Assembly (NCBI GenBank): GCA_029250305.1
Contig: JAQXFM010000022.1
Span: forward strand, 1-5,834
Direction of reading: 5' to 3'
Source: Candidatus Poseidoniaceae archaeon
GTDB taxonomy: Archaea; Thermoplasmatota; Poseidoniia; Poseidoniales; Poseidoniaceae
Length of the DNA stretch: 5,834 nt
The first letter of the stretch is position 1. The number at the start of each line of letters is the position of its first letter. Shown in pieces: positions 1-5,834 of the stretch. The notes below the pieces were generated by a model. It saw nothing but the letters and a program-made list of their open reading frames with translations. It was not told the DNA's origin and ran no database searches. The position numbers and the translations under genes were made by a program.

Positions 1-2
1 CC

Positions 3-278
3 ACCGCTTCCATCATAGTTGGGTGGGGTGTGGAACGAGAGCTGCGAAGCCTTCGTGTGATCGGTACTGAAGGAAAAATTGAGCTGGACTTCGGACAACA
101 TTCCACCCTCATGCTCAACGATGAAGTGCGCAATCTAAAACCATCAAGATCCCCCCTGCAAGTGCAGGTTCTGGCAGCCCTCAACACCCCTCATATGACG
201 CCTGAAAGAATCAAATCCATTTTCAACACGACCGTGAATGTGGAAAAAGTCAAACTCGCTATGAGTCGTCAAATATGA
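3..278 (+). CDS. C-terminal fragment of a probable Gfo/Idh/MocA-type oxidoreductase (5' end outside window)
   Basis: The frame is open from the first complete codon of the window to a TGA at 276-278, giving 91 residues. The GTG at 30 would be a possible start, but the open frame runs through it to the window edge and the similarity begins before it, so I read this as the 3' end of a longer gene. Residues 4-30 contain a strand-turn-strand pattern (SIIVGW, then LRVIGTEGKIELDF) typical of the C-terminal beta-sheet domain of NAD(P)-dependent Gfo/Idh/MocA dehydrogenases. The following SPLQVQVLAALN and TPERIKSI stretches fit the helices that usually close such proteins. Substrate and reaction cannot be told, because the Rossmann domain and catalytic lysine would lie upstream. 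The family call is by eye only and moderate to weak; the coding call is firmer. Confidence 0.5.
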   Translation, partial: TASIIVGWGVERELRSLRVIGTEGKIELDFGQHSTLMLNDEVRNLKPSRSPLQVQVLAALNTPHMTPERIKSIFNTTVNVEKVKLAMSRQI

Positions 279-326
279 GCAATCACTTTGCGAGTCTTCA
301 AGAATTAAAGCGGTCTGGATGAAATT

Positions 327-680
327 ATGGGCATCTCCTATTCCACCATCCAACGCCTGTTCCTCGGCAGTTTCGTTGCCGCAGGAATCACTTGGTTCAC
401 CCAAGACAACTTCACGGATGCGGCGTATGTGTTGATTGCACTTTCTGCGCTCATTGCGGTTGCATGGGGCCTTTCCGAGCGTGAAATGACGTTCGCACAC
501 CTCGGAATGAACCAATCCGGTGTCCTTACCGTTCTTGCTTTCCTCGGCTCAATCGCTCTCTTTGCAGAAGTGAGCATTCGAGTTTGGGGCTTTCCAACCA
601 CAGGGTCCTACCTTCTCTCTCTCTTCTTCGTTGGCTCATTTTGGTGGACCAGTGCGTTGATTCAACCCGAAAACAACTGA
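327..680 (+). CDS. Small four-helix integral membrane protein, function unknown
   Basis: This encodes 117 residues. Four hydrophobic segments are visible at about residues 8-25, 32-50, 65-85 and 93-113, separated by short polar loops (TQDNFTD, SEREMTFAHLGMNQSG, and VWGFPTTG), so it is almost entirely membrane embedded. There is no signal peptide distinct from the first helix, and no catalytic or metal-binding motif. ATG 327 is the first ATG after an in-frame TAA at 306-308; the only other candidate is CTG 315. No clear Shine-Dalgarno site precedes it. An A/T-rich patch (GAATTAAAG, 302-310) lies about 20 bases upstream and could be a weak TATA box for a leaderless message. The gene sits 48 bases after the oxidoreductase-like fragment and 78 bases before the ATPase gene. 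I do not recognise the family. Real-gene status rests on the coherent membrane pattern and compact spacing. Confidence 0.75.
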   Translation: MGISYSTIQRLFLGSFVAAGITWFTQDNFTDAAYVLIALSALIAVAWGLSEREMTFAHLGMNQSGVLTVLAFLGSIALFAEVSIRVWGFPTTGSYLLSLFFVGSFWWTSALIQPENN

Positions 681-758
681 ATACCAAAACCCGCCCAAAG
701 TCATACCTTCAACGGGCGAAGGGTGAAAGGCCTCGGCCACTAACATCAACCGATTGAT

Positions 759-2123
759 ATGGCGAAGTACGGCGACCACCCTGCCCTCCCACAGCGACTT
801 GAGGACCTTCTCATGGAGGACGTTCACACTGTTTTCATCAAAGCAGATTGCCCACCAAGGGTGAAACGCGGATCAATTGGCCAACTCCGTTTGGTTGACG
901 TCGAAGGTGCGGATGATGGAAAATGGGACACGTTGCGCATGGAGTCACTCCAAGAAGAACTGGTTGGGCTCGTCGATGAGCACCGGCACCGCAGCGATTG
1001 TTTTCTTGAAATCGATCGGAAAGGATGCCAAGTCATTCAACTTGGCGATCTTCGAGTTTCTTGTGCTTGGCCCCCTTTTTCCGATGCTCGAGAAATCACC
1101 ATCGTTCGCCCCGTAGCAAAACTGTCTTTGGGCGATTATGAGTTGGACCAGCGGCTCATCGACCGCTTGGCAGACCACCATCGTGGGGTGTTCATTTGTG
1201 GGCGCCCGGGGTCCGGCAAAACGACCCTTGCCCAAGCCATTGCCGAATACCTCGACACAGATGTTGGGGCGATGGTCAAAACGATGGAAGCGCCAAGGGA
1301 TTTGCAACTCGCTGACCGAATCACCCAGTACGCTCCACTCGAAGGCGATTTGGAAAAAACCGCTGAAATCATCTTCCTCGTCCGCCCAGATTTCGTCATC
1401 TTTGACGAAGTACGACGGGCGCGAGACTTCGAAATCTTCGCTGATGTCCGGCTTGCAGGCGTTGGCTTGCTCGGTGTGACACACGCAAATTCCGCCCTCG
1501 AGGCGATTCAGCGTCTCATCGGCAAGGTTGAACTTGGTCTTGTGAGCCAAGTCCTCGACACAATTATCCACGTTGAAGCTGGCCAAATCGAGCAAGTCAT
1601 GGAACTTCGTATGACAGTGAAACCACCAACCGGAATGCAGGAAGAACTTGCTCGTCCTGTGATCGAAGTGGTCGAGTTTCCAAGCGGAAAAATCACCCAC
1701 GAGATGTTCGCATTTGGTTCCGAAATAGCCGTTGTCCCTGTCGAGGGCCGTAAGCAAGGCGCCCTGTCGCCAATGAAAACACTGGCCCGAGATCAACTCG
1801 TTCACATCATTCAACAATGGGTTGGCGTTCAATGTCAAGTTCAATTCAAAGGTGAAAGCAGTGCCACAATTTATGCCCCACAGAACATGATCTCGACCCT
1901 CATCGGAAAGGGCGGAGAAAACGTTCGACAACTGCAAGATGAACTTGGAGGCATGCAACTCAACATCGAATCCTTTGATGAAATGCCAGAATCGATGGGT
2001 GCACCTTCAAACCCCCATTGGAGGGATGTCTCAGACCGCCGCAGTCGAGGTGGCGGGGCGTGGGAGCACAACGCACGCGGCACGAAGCCACGGAAAAACA
2101 AAGGAAAGAAGGACAGAAAATAA
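759..2123 (+). CDS. PilT-type secretion-like ATPase with C-terminal KH domain (COG1855-like), lacking the PIN domain
   Basis: This 454-residue protein matches the archaeal PilT/VirB11-type ATPase family that combines PIN, ATPase and KH domains. Residues 24-48 (VFIKADCPPRVKRGSIGQL) correspond to the linker following the PIN domain in family members. Residues 83-125 carry the family signature FLEIDRKG, IQLGDLRV, PPFSDAREITIVRP and KLSLGDY. The ATPase core has Walker A GRPGSGKTT (148-156), an acidic box TMEAPRDL (175-182), Walker B FVIFDEVR (212-219) and a His box GVTHA (239-243), so it should hydrolyse ATP, probably as a hexamer. A KH RNA-binding domain spans about 360-406 with the GxxG loop GKGG at 383-386. 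The tail from 427 is rich in Arg, Gly and Lys (RSRGGG, then PRKNKGKKDRK). In-frame TAA at 741-743 leaves ATG 759 as the only usable upstream ATG; there is no Shine-Dalgarno site. The usual N-terminal PIN nuclease domain is absent. The cellular role of the family is not established; an RNA-linked ATPase is inferred. Confidence 0.95.
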   Translation: MAKYGDHPALPQRLEDLLMEDVHTVFIKADCPPRVKRGSIGQLRLVDVEGADDGKWDTLRMESLQEELVGLVDEHRHRSDCFLEIDRKGCQVIQLGDLRVSCAWPPFSDAREITIVRPVAKLSLGDYELDQRLIDRLADHHRGVFICGRPGSGKTTLAQAIAEYLDTDVGAMVKTMEAPRDLQLADRITQYAPLEGDLEKTAEIIFLVRPDFVIFDEVRRARDFEIFADVRLAGVGLLGVTHANSALEAIQRLIGKVELGLVSQVLDTIIHVEAGQIEQVMELRMTVKPPTGMQEELARPVIEVVEFPSGKITHEMFAFGSEIAVVPVEGRKQGALSPMKTLARDQLVHIIQQWVGVQCQVQFKGESSATIYAPQNMISTLIGKGGENVRQLQDELGGMQLNIESFDEMPESMGAPSNPHWRDVSDRRSRGGGAWEHNARGTKPRKNKGKKDRK

Positions 2124-2187
2124 CACGGCTTTCACAAGTAATTTCGCGTTACTGAACCGATGTTCTGGGATAATTATAGGGACGCTC

Positions 2188-2195
2188 TTTAAGTA
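2188..2195 (+). promoter_or_regulatory. Probable archaeal TATA box for a leaderless transcript
   Basis: TTTAAGTA lies with its centre about 27 bases before ATG 2219, the spacing expected when an archaeal transcript starts at or within a few bases of the start codon. No Shine-Dalgarno sequence precedes ATG 2219 (the bases before it read TTTCACGCTC), which also favours a leaderless message. A second A/T-rich element, TAATTATA at 2171-2178, could instead give a leader of about 20 bases. The upstream flank is not a strong BRE. This would be the promoter of the three-gene group that follows. Confidence 0.5.
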
Positions 2196-2218
2196 TCTTA
2201 ACTTTAGATTTCACGCTC

Positions 2219-2809
2219 ATGAGCAGTGATGATAGTGCCTCCGGTAGCGAAGGCCGTGCGCTTGTAAAGTTCCTTCTTGAGAACAGAATGATGATGAATT
2301 GGATTTCCATTCTCATGATCGTTTACGCCGTGTGGGCCACCATCGAAGTCTTCACGAACGCAAGTGGCGCCACGTGGTGGCCGCCAGAAACAGGCACACC
2401 CGTCTCCGATTACTTCGAATCTGATAACAGCAGTCAAAACATCAACAACGGCTGGGTGATTGGCCTCGGTGCCGTGTTCGGCACTGTTGGCAGCATGGTC
2501 CAATATTTTTACCGAGCCGCACCCTATGTCGATGCATCGATGCAAGCAACCGCTGCGCTCATCATCTCCGCTGTGAAGGAAGACGAAATTCAAGAATCCG
2601 CTGAAAAGATGGCTAAGGAAATGGTCGCTGCGGAAAAGGAAGAAGCAGAAGCTGAAGCACAAGCACAAGCACAAGCAGAGGCAGATGCTGAAGCAGAAGC
2701 CCAAGCAGAAGCCGCTGCAACAGCGGTTCCAGAACAAGAAACAACCGATGAACCAACTGCCTCATCGGATGCGGTAATAGAAGACGACGGGCAGCGCAAA
2801 AAATTCTGA
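2219..2809 (+). CDS. Two-helix membrane protein with cytoplasmic Glu/Gln-Ala-rich tail, function unknown
   Basis: This 196-residue protein has a polar, acidic N-terminus (1-16), a first membrane helix at about 26-45 (MNWISILMIVYAVWATIEVF), a loop at 46-77, and a second helix at about 78-98 (GWVIGLGAVFGTVGSMVQYF). By the positive-inside rule (R13, K17, R23 before helix 1; R99 after helix 2) the loop is outside. It holds two N-glycosylation sequons, NAS at 47 and NSS at 70. Residues 103-120 form an Ala-rich, partly hydrophobic helix, followed by charged helix to about 140. Residues 142-167 are a low-complexity run in which Ala alternates with Glu, Gln or Asp. The last 30 residues are acidic and probably disordered, ending QRKKF. 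ATG 2219 lies close behind a TATA-like box and is probably leaderless. It is first in a tight group: its stop overlaps the next gene's Shine-Dalgarno site. The family is not recognised; a membrane anchor for its neighbours is inference. Confidence 0.88.
   Translation: MSSDDSASGSEGRALVKFLLENRMMMNWISILMIVYAVWATIEVFTNASGATWWPPETGTPVSDYFESDNSSQNINNGWVIGLGAVFGTVGSMVQYFYRAAPYVDASMQATAALIISAVKEDEIQESAEKMAKEMVAAEKEEAEAEAQAQAQAEADAEAEAQAEAAATAVPEQETTDEPTASSDAVIEDDGQRKKF
2642..2719 (+). repeat. Degenerate hexanucleotide repeat (GAAGCN / CAAGCA), coding
   Basis: About thirteen consecutive in-frame six-base units, mostly GAAGCA, GAAGCT, GAAGCC and CAAGCA, make the Glu/Gln-Ala run of the membrane protein's tail (residues 142-167). 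Three units in the middle are identical CAAGCA copies (2660-2677), as expected from slippage; the others differ mainly at third positions. This tract also produces artificial open frames rich in Leu, Cys or Ser on the opposite strand. Confidence 0.85.
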
Positions 2810-2814
2810 GGTGA
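2808..2814 (+). promoter_or_regulatory. Shine-Dalgarno site overlapping the upstream stop codon
   Basis: GAGGTGA matches the archaeal anti-Shine-Dalgarno core (complement of the 16S 3' end) over seven bases and ends four bases before ATG 2819. Its first two bases are the last two of the TGA stop of the preceding gene. It fixes the start of the 679-residue protein and suggests translational coupling to the membrane protein. Confidence 0.8.
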
Positions 2815-2818
2815 AAAT

Positions 2819-4858
2819 ATGTGGGAACATCGATCTGTATCAAACAAAGCTTACGCTGAAACCAAACAAATGCGACCAAGTGAGACATACGTCCGCTTGA
2901 TGGACGTTGTCGAAGAAGCCGTATCGAAGGCGCAAGTCGACGAGTTCGACCACAAAGCCTTCCTCAAGTACGTCCCACAACGTGGCCCTTGGGAAGAACT
3001 CCCTTCAACCGACACTTCGAAATCAGATCCGCGTGTTCGTTACATCGGCCCTGCCCGTGCACGACTGCTCAACACCAACCTCATCCTCGGTTCTTCGTGG
3101 ATTGAAGCAGAGCGATTCAAGTTCGAACGACGAATTTCGAATGTATCTGAATTCCTCAAGCAAAAGACCATCGTCAACGCAAACATGTGGACTCCGAAGC
3201 AATTGTCGACAACACAGACCCTTTTCTTCTGTTCCACAGGCGATGAAGAACGCATGGGCGGATCGTTCCTAACCGGCGACGGCCCTGGCGTAGACCACCC
3301 ATTCTTGGGCGCTCCTGAAGGCGAAGAGCCCGAATGGGAACCAATTCTTTGGGGACTCGGACATCGTGGCGTTGTACCCGATTCGGATCCACTCGACACC
3401 TGCTTCTACCCATCATTGATGCACCGTGGTGTATCATTCAACAACCGACTTGGATGGACCCGTTACTCGCCTGCAGGTTTCGGAAAGGACGCCAGCGGCT
3501 ACATCATGACTCGCCCGGGCACATGGATTTGGCCTGCTGTTAACGGCAACCGTGAATCCCCAACTGCGTTCAACCTCTTGGTGAATTTGCCCGATCGTCG
3601 ACTTTCGTTCGGCGAAGAAGGCATCACAGATGTGTTCATGACCACCGGCAAGACCTCTCTTTACAGCCTCATGGGCATGATGAGTTCTTCCACCGTTCGC
3701 CAAATGTTCGGCGCTGGGTCGGAAATGGTGCCACTCGAATTCCACTGCATCGAACCTGGATTGGATGAGTGGATTGCAAGCGCAAGCGACGAAGACAAGT
3801 ACGCTCGCCTCTTTGAGGTCTGTGCATCCATCGGATACATGCTCACTGATCCTTGGATTGGCGGCCTCGGCGGCGGTGCTAAGCGCCGACGTATGCTGAT
3901 TTATCCACGTGACCAAGGTAACTTGCTGACGTGTGTTAACGCCAGCCAAGTTGCTGACCACGCCCTCAAGTCGAATTACGAGGCGACCGTGTTCACCAAG
4001 CTCGACCAAGCCGATTTCATGAACCGTGTTACCCGCCGTTTCAAAGCATACGCAGACCTTGTGGCAGCGAGCGACGTTGCTCAAGGATCACGATGGATCA
4101 GCCAAGCCGACTTCCACGACGGCGAGAAGAAGCAAGTTGGACCAAACGTTCACTCAATCCTTTCAGTTCGTGGCTATGATGTGATGAGCATGGATGAATA
4201 CATCCAGACATTCAACGACATTTCTGCCGCACCTGACCGATTGATGCGCCGATGCGTTCAATCGATTGCAACAAACGCTCTAAAGACCGTTTATCCGCTC
4301 GTTGACTTAGGTGAAACAGGCGATGCTGCACCATACTCGCACATCTTTGGTGCACGGGACGATAACCCACTTGTGTACTACACGGACATCCGCTTCTTGG
4401 TCCCAACTTCGATTGACAAACTCCGCAACATCACAGGCTCCCGAGGAGCAGACCGTGGACGAATGCGAGAAGCATACACCGCACTCACCGCAGCTGACCC
4501 AATGACCAGTCTATCGATACAAGACATCTGCCTACCGTTCTTGGCAGACTTGGGCGAAGACTCTTGGCAAACTGGAACTGGTTTGAATGAGAACGAAATC
4601 ATCGTTGAAGTGACCATGGCCGTTAACCCAGCTCGAGTCTGGAAGGCAATCCTCGACCCTACAGTCAAGGAAGTGTTCGACTTGCCAAAGGGCAAGAAGG
4701 GAACAGCGGCCAACCTCTGGGGTGACATCTTCATGGAAAACGAAACGCTTCACGCAAAGATGGAACGAGATGGCCTCGGTCATTATCTCCGCTTGTTGAA
4801 GCTAGCGTTCCACTGGGCCAACGACGAAGCAAGGAAAGAACACGGGCTGAAGAAGTAA
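2819..4858 (+). CDS. Large soluble protein of unknown function (679 residues)
   Basis: The frame is long, with even, highly coding-like composition, and a strong Shine-Dalgarno site lies four bases before ATG. The in-frame TGA at 2807-2809 prevents a longer start. There are no membrane helices or signal peptide. Visible pieces: a charged helical N-terminus (about 15-50); a Trp, Gly and Pro-rich middle (about 120-245, including the acidic Gly-rich segment 145-172); a glycine loop followed by a basic cluster at 348-358 (GGLGGGAKRRR); helical stretches at about 395-420 and 465-490; and a mixed helical C-terminus with NPARVWKAILDP (603-614), ending basic (KEHGLKK). Seven scattered cysteines show no CxxC pattern, and no Walker, nuclease, protease or kinase motif is convincing. 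I do not recognise the family. It sits nine bases after the membrane protein and 29 bases before the coiled-coil gene, so it is probably a cytoplasmic partner of both; that role is inference. Confidence 0.92.
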   Translation: MWEHRSVSNKAYAETKQMRPSETYVRLMDVVEEAVSKAQVDEFDHKAFLKYVPQRGPWEELPSTDTSKSDPRVRYIGPARARLLNTNLILGSSWIEAERFKFERRISNVSEFLKQKTIVNANMWTPKQLSTTQTLFFCSTGDEERMGGSFLTGDGPGVDHPFLGAPEGEEPEWEPILWGLGHRGVVPDSDPLDTCFYPSLMHRGVSFNNRLGWTRYSPAGFGKDASGYIMTRPGTWIWPAVNGNRESPTAFNLLVNLPDRRLSFGEEGITDVFMTTGKTSLYSLMGMMSSSTVRQMFGAGSEMVPLEFHCIEPGLDEWIASASDEDKYARLFEVCASIGYMLTDPWIGGLGGGAKRRRMLIYPRDQGNLLTCVNASQVADHALKSNYEATVFTKLDQADFMNRVTRRFKAYADLVAASDVAQGSRWISQADFHDGEKKQVGPNVHSILSVRGYDVMSMDEYIQTFNDISAAPDRLMRRCVQSIATNALKTVYPLVDLGETGDAAPYSHIFGARDDNPLVYYTDIRFLVPTSIDKLRNITGSRGADRGRMREAYTALTAADPMTSLSIQDICLPFLADLGEDSWQTGTGLNENEIIVEVTMAVNPARVWKAILDPTVKEVFDLPKGKKGTAANLWGDIFMENETLHAKMERDGLGHYLRLLKLAFHWANDEARKEHGLKK

Positions 4859-4873
4859 TTCTCTTCGAAACGT

Positions 4874-4880
4874 AAGGAGG
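4874..4880 (+). promoter_or_regulatory. Strong Shine-Dalgarno site for the coiled-coil gene
   Basis: AAGGAGG is complementary to the 16S rRNA 3' end and ends seven bases before ATG 4888. An in-frame TAA at 4873-4875 lies directly upstream, so this start is certain. With only 29 bases between genes and no TATA-like box, the gene is probably read from the same transcript as its upstream neighbour. Confidence 0.88.
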
Positions 4881-4887
4881 CATTCAA

Positions 4888-5834
4888 ATGTCAGCCACTC
4901 TGAATCTCACTGAAGTCTTGTCTTCCCTGCAAGACTACCTGACGAAGGATGGAAGCATTTCTTCTGAAGGAAGATCCTTTTACACCAATTTCCGGAACGA
5001 AATCAATGCCCACCCCGGGACGTTTGCTCCCACAGAAATCGAGATTTTGATGGAAAACGCTCGACGCAAAATGGCCGAGGAAGTCTCAGATGAAGAATTC
5101 AAGGGCTACGTTGAAGCCGTCATCTCTAAGATCAGTGTTAAGGAACGCCTCGAAATCAAAGCGAAGGAAGACGCAGACACGCGTTCGAAAGAAGAGATCG
5201 CTCGAATGGTCGAAGAGGCAGAAGAAGAAGCACGAGCGAAAGTTCAAGCAGAATTCAAACTCAAAGCAGCGGCGGAAGCTCATGCCAACGCCACTACTGA
5301 ACCTGAGCACGTCCTTCCAACCCCCCTCGAAGACGTCGAAGCAATGGTCAAAGAAAAGGCCGAACTCGCTGCGGAAGATGCGAGAAAACTTGCCGAAGAG
5401 GCGGCCATTAAAGCCGAAGAACAAGCAAGGGAAGACCTCCGTAAACAAGAGCATGAGAATGCCATGGCCGAAATCGAAGCCGCTAAGGTGGCTGCAGAAG
5501 AGGAGATTGCTCGCCTCAAAGCCGAAACAAAGGCTCAGATTGCCGCTGTAGAGGAAGAACGAATTCGCGCCGAACAAGAAGCAGCAGCCCGAGCAGCGGA
5601 GGATGAGGCCCGACGCCTTGCTGAGGAAGAATTAGCACAGGCAAAGAAGCAAGCCGAAGCAGATCTTGAGGCCGCACGCCAGTCCGCTCTTGAAGCACAA
5701 GAAGCGCTTGCTGCCGAGGCAGAACGTCTCAAGGCAGAACAAGAGGCGGCAGCCGAAGCGGCTAAGGTAAAGGCAGCCGAAGAAGCAGAACGACGTGCAG
5801 CCGAAGCCGAATTAGAACTCGCAAAGAAACAAGC
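4888..5834 (+). CDS. Long Ala/Glu-rich coiled-coil protein, N-terminal part (3' end outside window)
   Basis: From ATG 4888 the frame stays open to the last base, giving 315 complete codons and no stop. It starts MSATLNLTEVLSSLQDYL. Residues 1 to about 90 look like a small helical domain: polar and hydrophobic residues are balanced, with an HPGTFAPTEIEIL segment at 42-54. From about 92 the protein becomes almost wholly Ala, Glu, Lys, Arg and Gln, with Leu, Ile and Val spaced as in a coiled coil. One break occurs at about 132-148, where TTEPEHVLPTPLED breaks helix. Beyond it the helix is uninterrupted for over 165 residues, with imperfect internal repetition (AEQEAAA at 228 and 283; AKKQ at 252 and 312). 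No membrane segment or enzyme motif is visible in this part. It resembles filament, SMC-arm or scaffold-like rods only in composition, which is common to many unrelated proteins. It probably works with the two genes before it; function unknown. Confidence 0.93.
   Translation, partial: MSATLNLTEVLSSLQDYLTKDGSISSEGRSFYTNFRNEINAHPGTFAPTEIEILMENARRKMAEEVSDEEFKGYVEAVISKISVKERLEIKAKEDADTRSKEEIARMVEEAEEEARAKVQAEFKLKAAAEAHANATTEPEHVLPTPLEDVEAMVKEKAELAAEDARKLAEEAAIKAEEQAREDLRKQEHENAMAEIEAAKVAAEEEIARLKAETKAQIAAVEEERIRAEQEAAARAAEDEARRLAEEELAQAKKQAEADLEAARQSALEAQEALAAEAERLKAEQEAAAEAAKVKAAEEAERRAAEAELELAKKQ

Noticed and set aside
692..718. Inverted repeat CGCCC/GGGCG between the small membrane protein gene and the ATPase gene
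   Set aside because: Five-base stem with a 17-base loop and no T-rich run; too weak to call a terminator or regulatory hairpin.
722..726. GGTGA as a Shine-Dalgarno site for the ATPase gene
   Set aside because: It is 32 bases before ATG 759, too far, and no start codon lies at a usable distance before the in-frame stop at 741.
945..1958. A 337-codon open frame on the - strand inside the ATPase gene
   Set aside because: It lies wholly opposite a gene with clear ATPase and KH motifs, and its translation has no recognisable domain. Long antisense frames are a common by-product of biased codon use.
2137..2153. Small inverted repeat AGTAA/TTACT after the ATPase gene, considered as a terminator
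   Set aside because: The stem is only five weak base pairs and no T-tract follows; it is within chance expectation.
2204..2737. A 177-codon - strand frame with a Leu-Cys repeat
   Set aside because: It is the reverse reading of the GAAGCN repeat tract and the membrane protein gene; the Leu-Cys run comes from TGCTTG units.
3632..3661. Possible Walker A motif in the 679-residue protein (TTGKTS, residues 275-280)
   Set aside because: The first glycine of GxxxxGK[ST] is missing (Val at 272), and no Walker B partner is visible.
5086..5577. Open frames on both strands (also 5090-5551 +) within the coiled-coil gene
   Set aside because: These are shadows of the low-complexity coiled-coil frame. The frame starting at 4888 has a strong Shine-Dalgarno site and a coherent coiled-coil protein; the others have odd Lys/Arg- or Phe-rich compositions and no start signals.

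Overview
The window looks like a piece of a free-living archaeon's chromosome. A marine planktonic euryarchaeon such as Marine Group II (Poseidoniales) is my best guess, but that is inference from gene style, not from a marker gene. The best lineage evidence is the ATPase at 759-2123, which matches the archaeal PilT-type ATPase plus KH family (COG1855). Signals also fit archaea: an A/T-rich TATA-like box lies just upstream of a gene with no Shine-Dalgarno site (probably leaderless), while the downstream genes carry strong Shine-Dalgarno sites. All supported genes are on the + strand. No tRNA, rRNA, CRISPR array, insertion sequence or attachment site was seen.

Region 1 (1-758): the 3' end of a gene resembling the C-terminal part of a Gfo/Idh/MocA-type oxidoreductase, then a small four-helix membrane protein of unknown function. 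Region 2 (759-2123): the PilT-type ATPase with a C-terminal KH RNA-binding domain and a basic RGG-like tail. It lacks the PIN domain normally found at the N-terminus of this family, and the DNA just upstream does not encode one.

Region 3 (2124-5834, running off the window): a probable three-gene operon that I do not recognise. It begins with a TATA-like box and an apparently leaderless gene for a two-helix membrane protein with a low-complexity Glu/Gln-Ala tail. Next comes a soluble 679-residue protein with no recognisable family, started by a Shine-Dalgarno site that overlaps the previous stop codon. Last is a gene with a textbook Shine-Dalgarno site encoding a small N-terminal domain and a very long Ala/Glu/Lys/Arg-rich coiled coil; it is still open at the window end.

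The three products of region 3 look like a membrane anchor, a large globular partner and a long coiled-coil rod or scaffold. This is the strongest candidate for an undescribed system here. The idea that they form one envelope-associated complex is inference from gene order, spacing and the two Ala/Glu-rich helical segments; no catalytic motif identifies its job.
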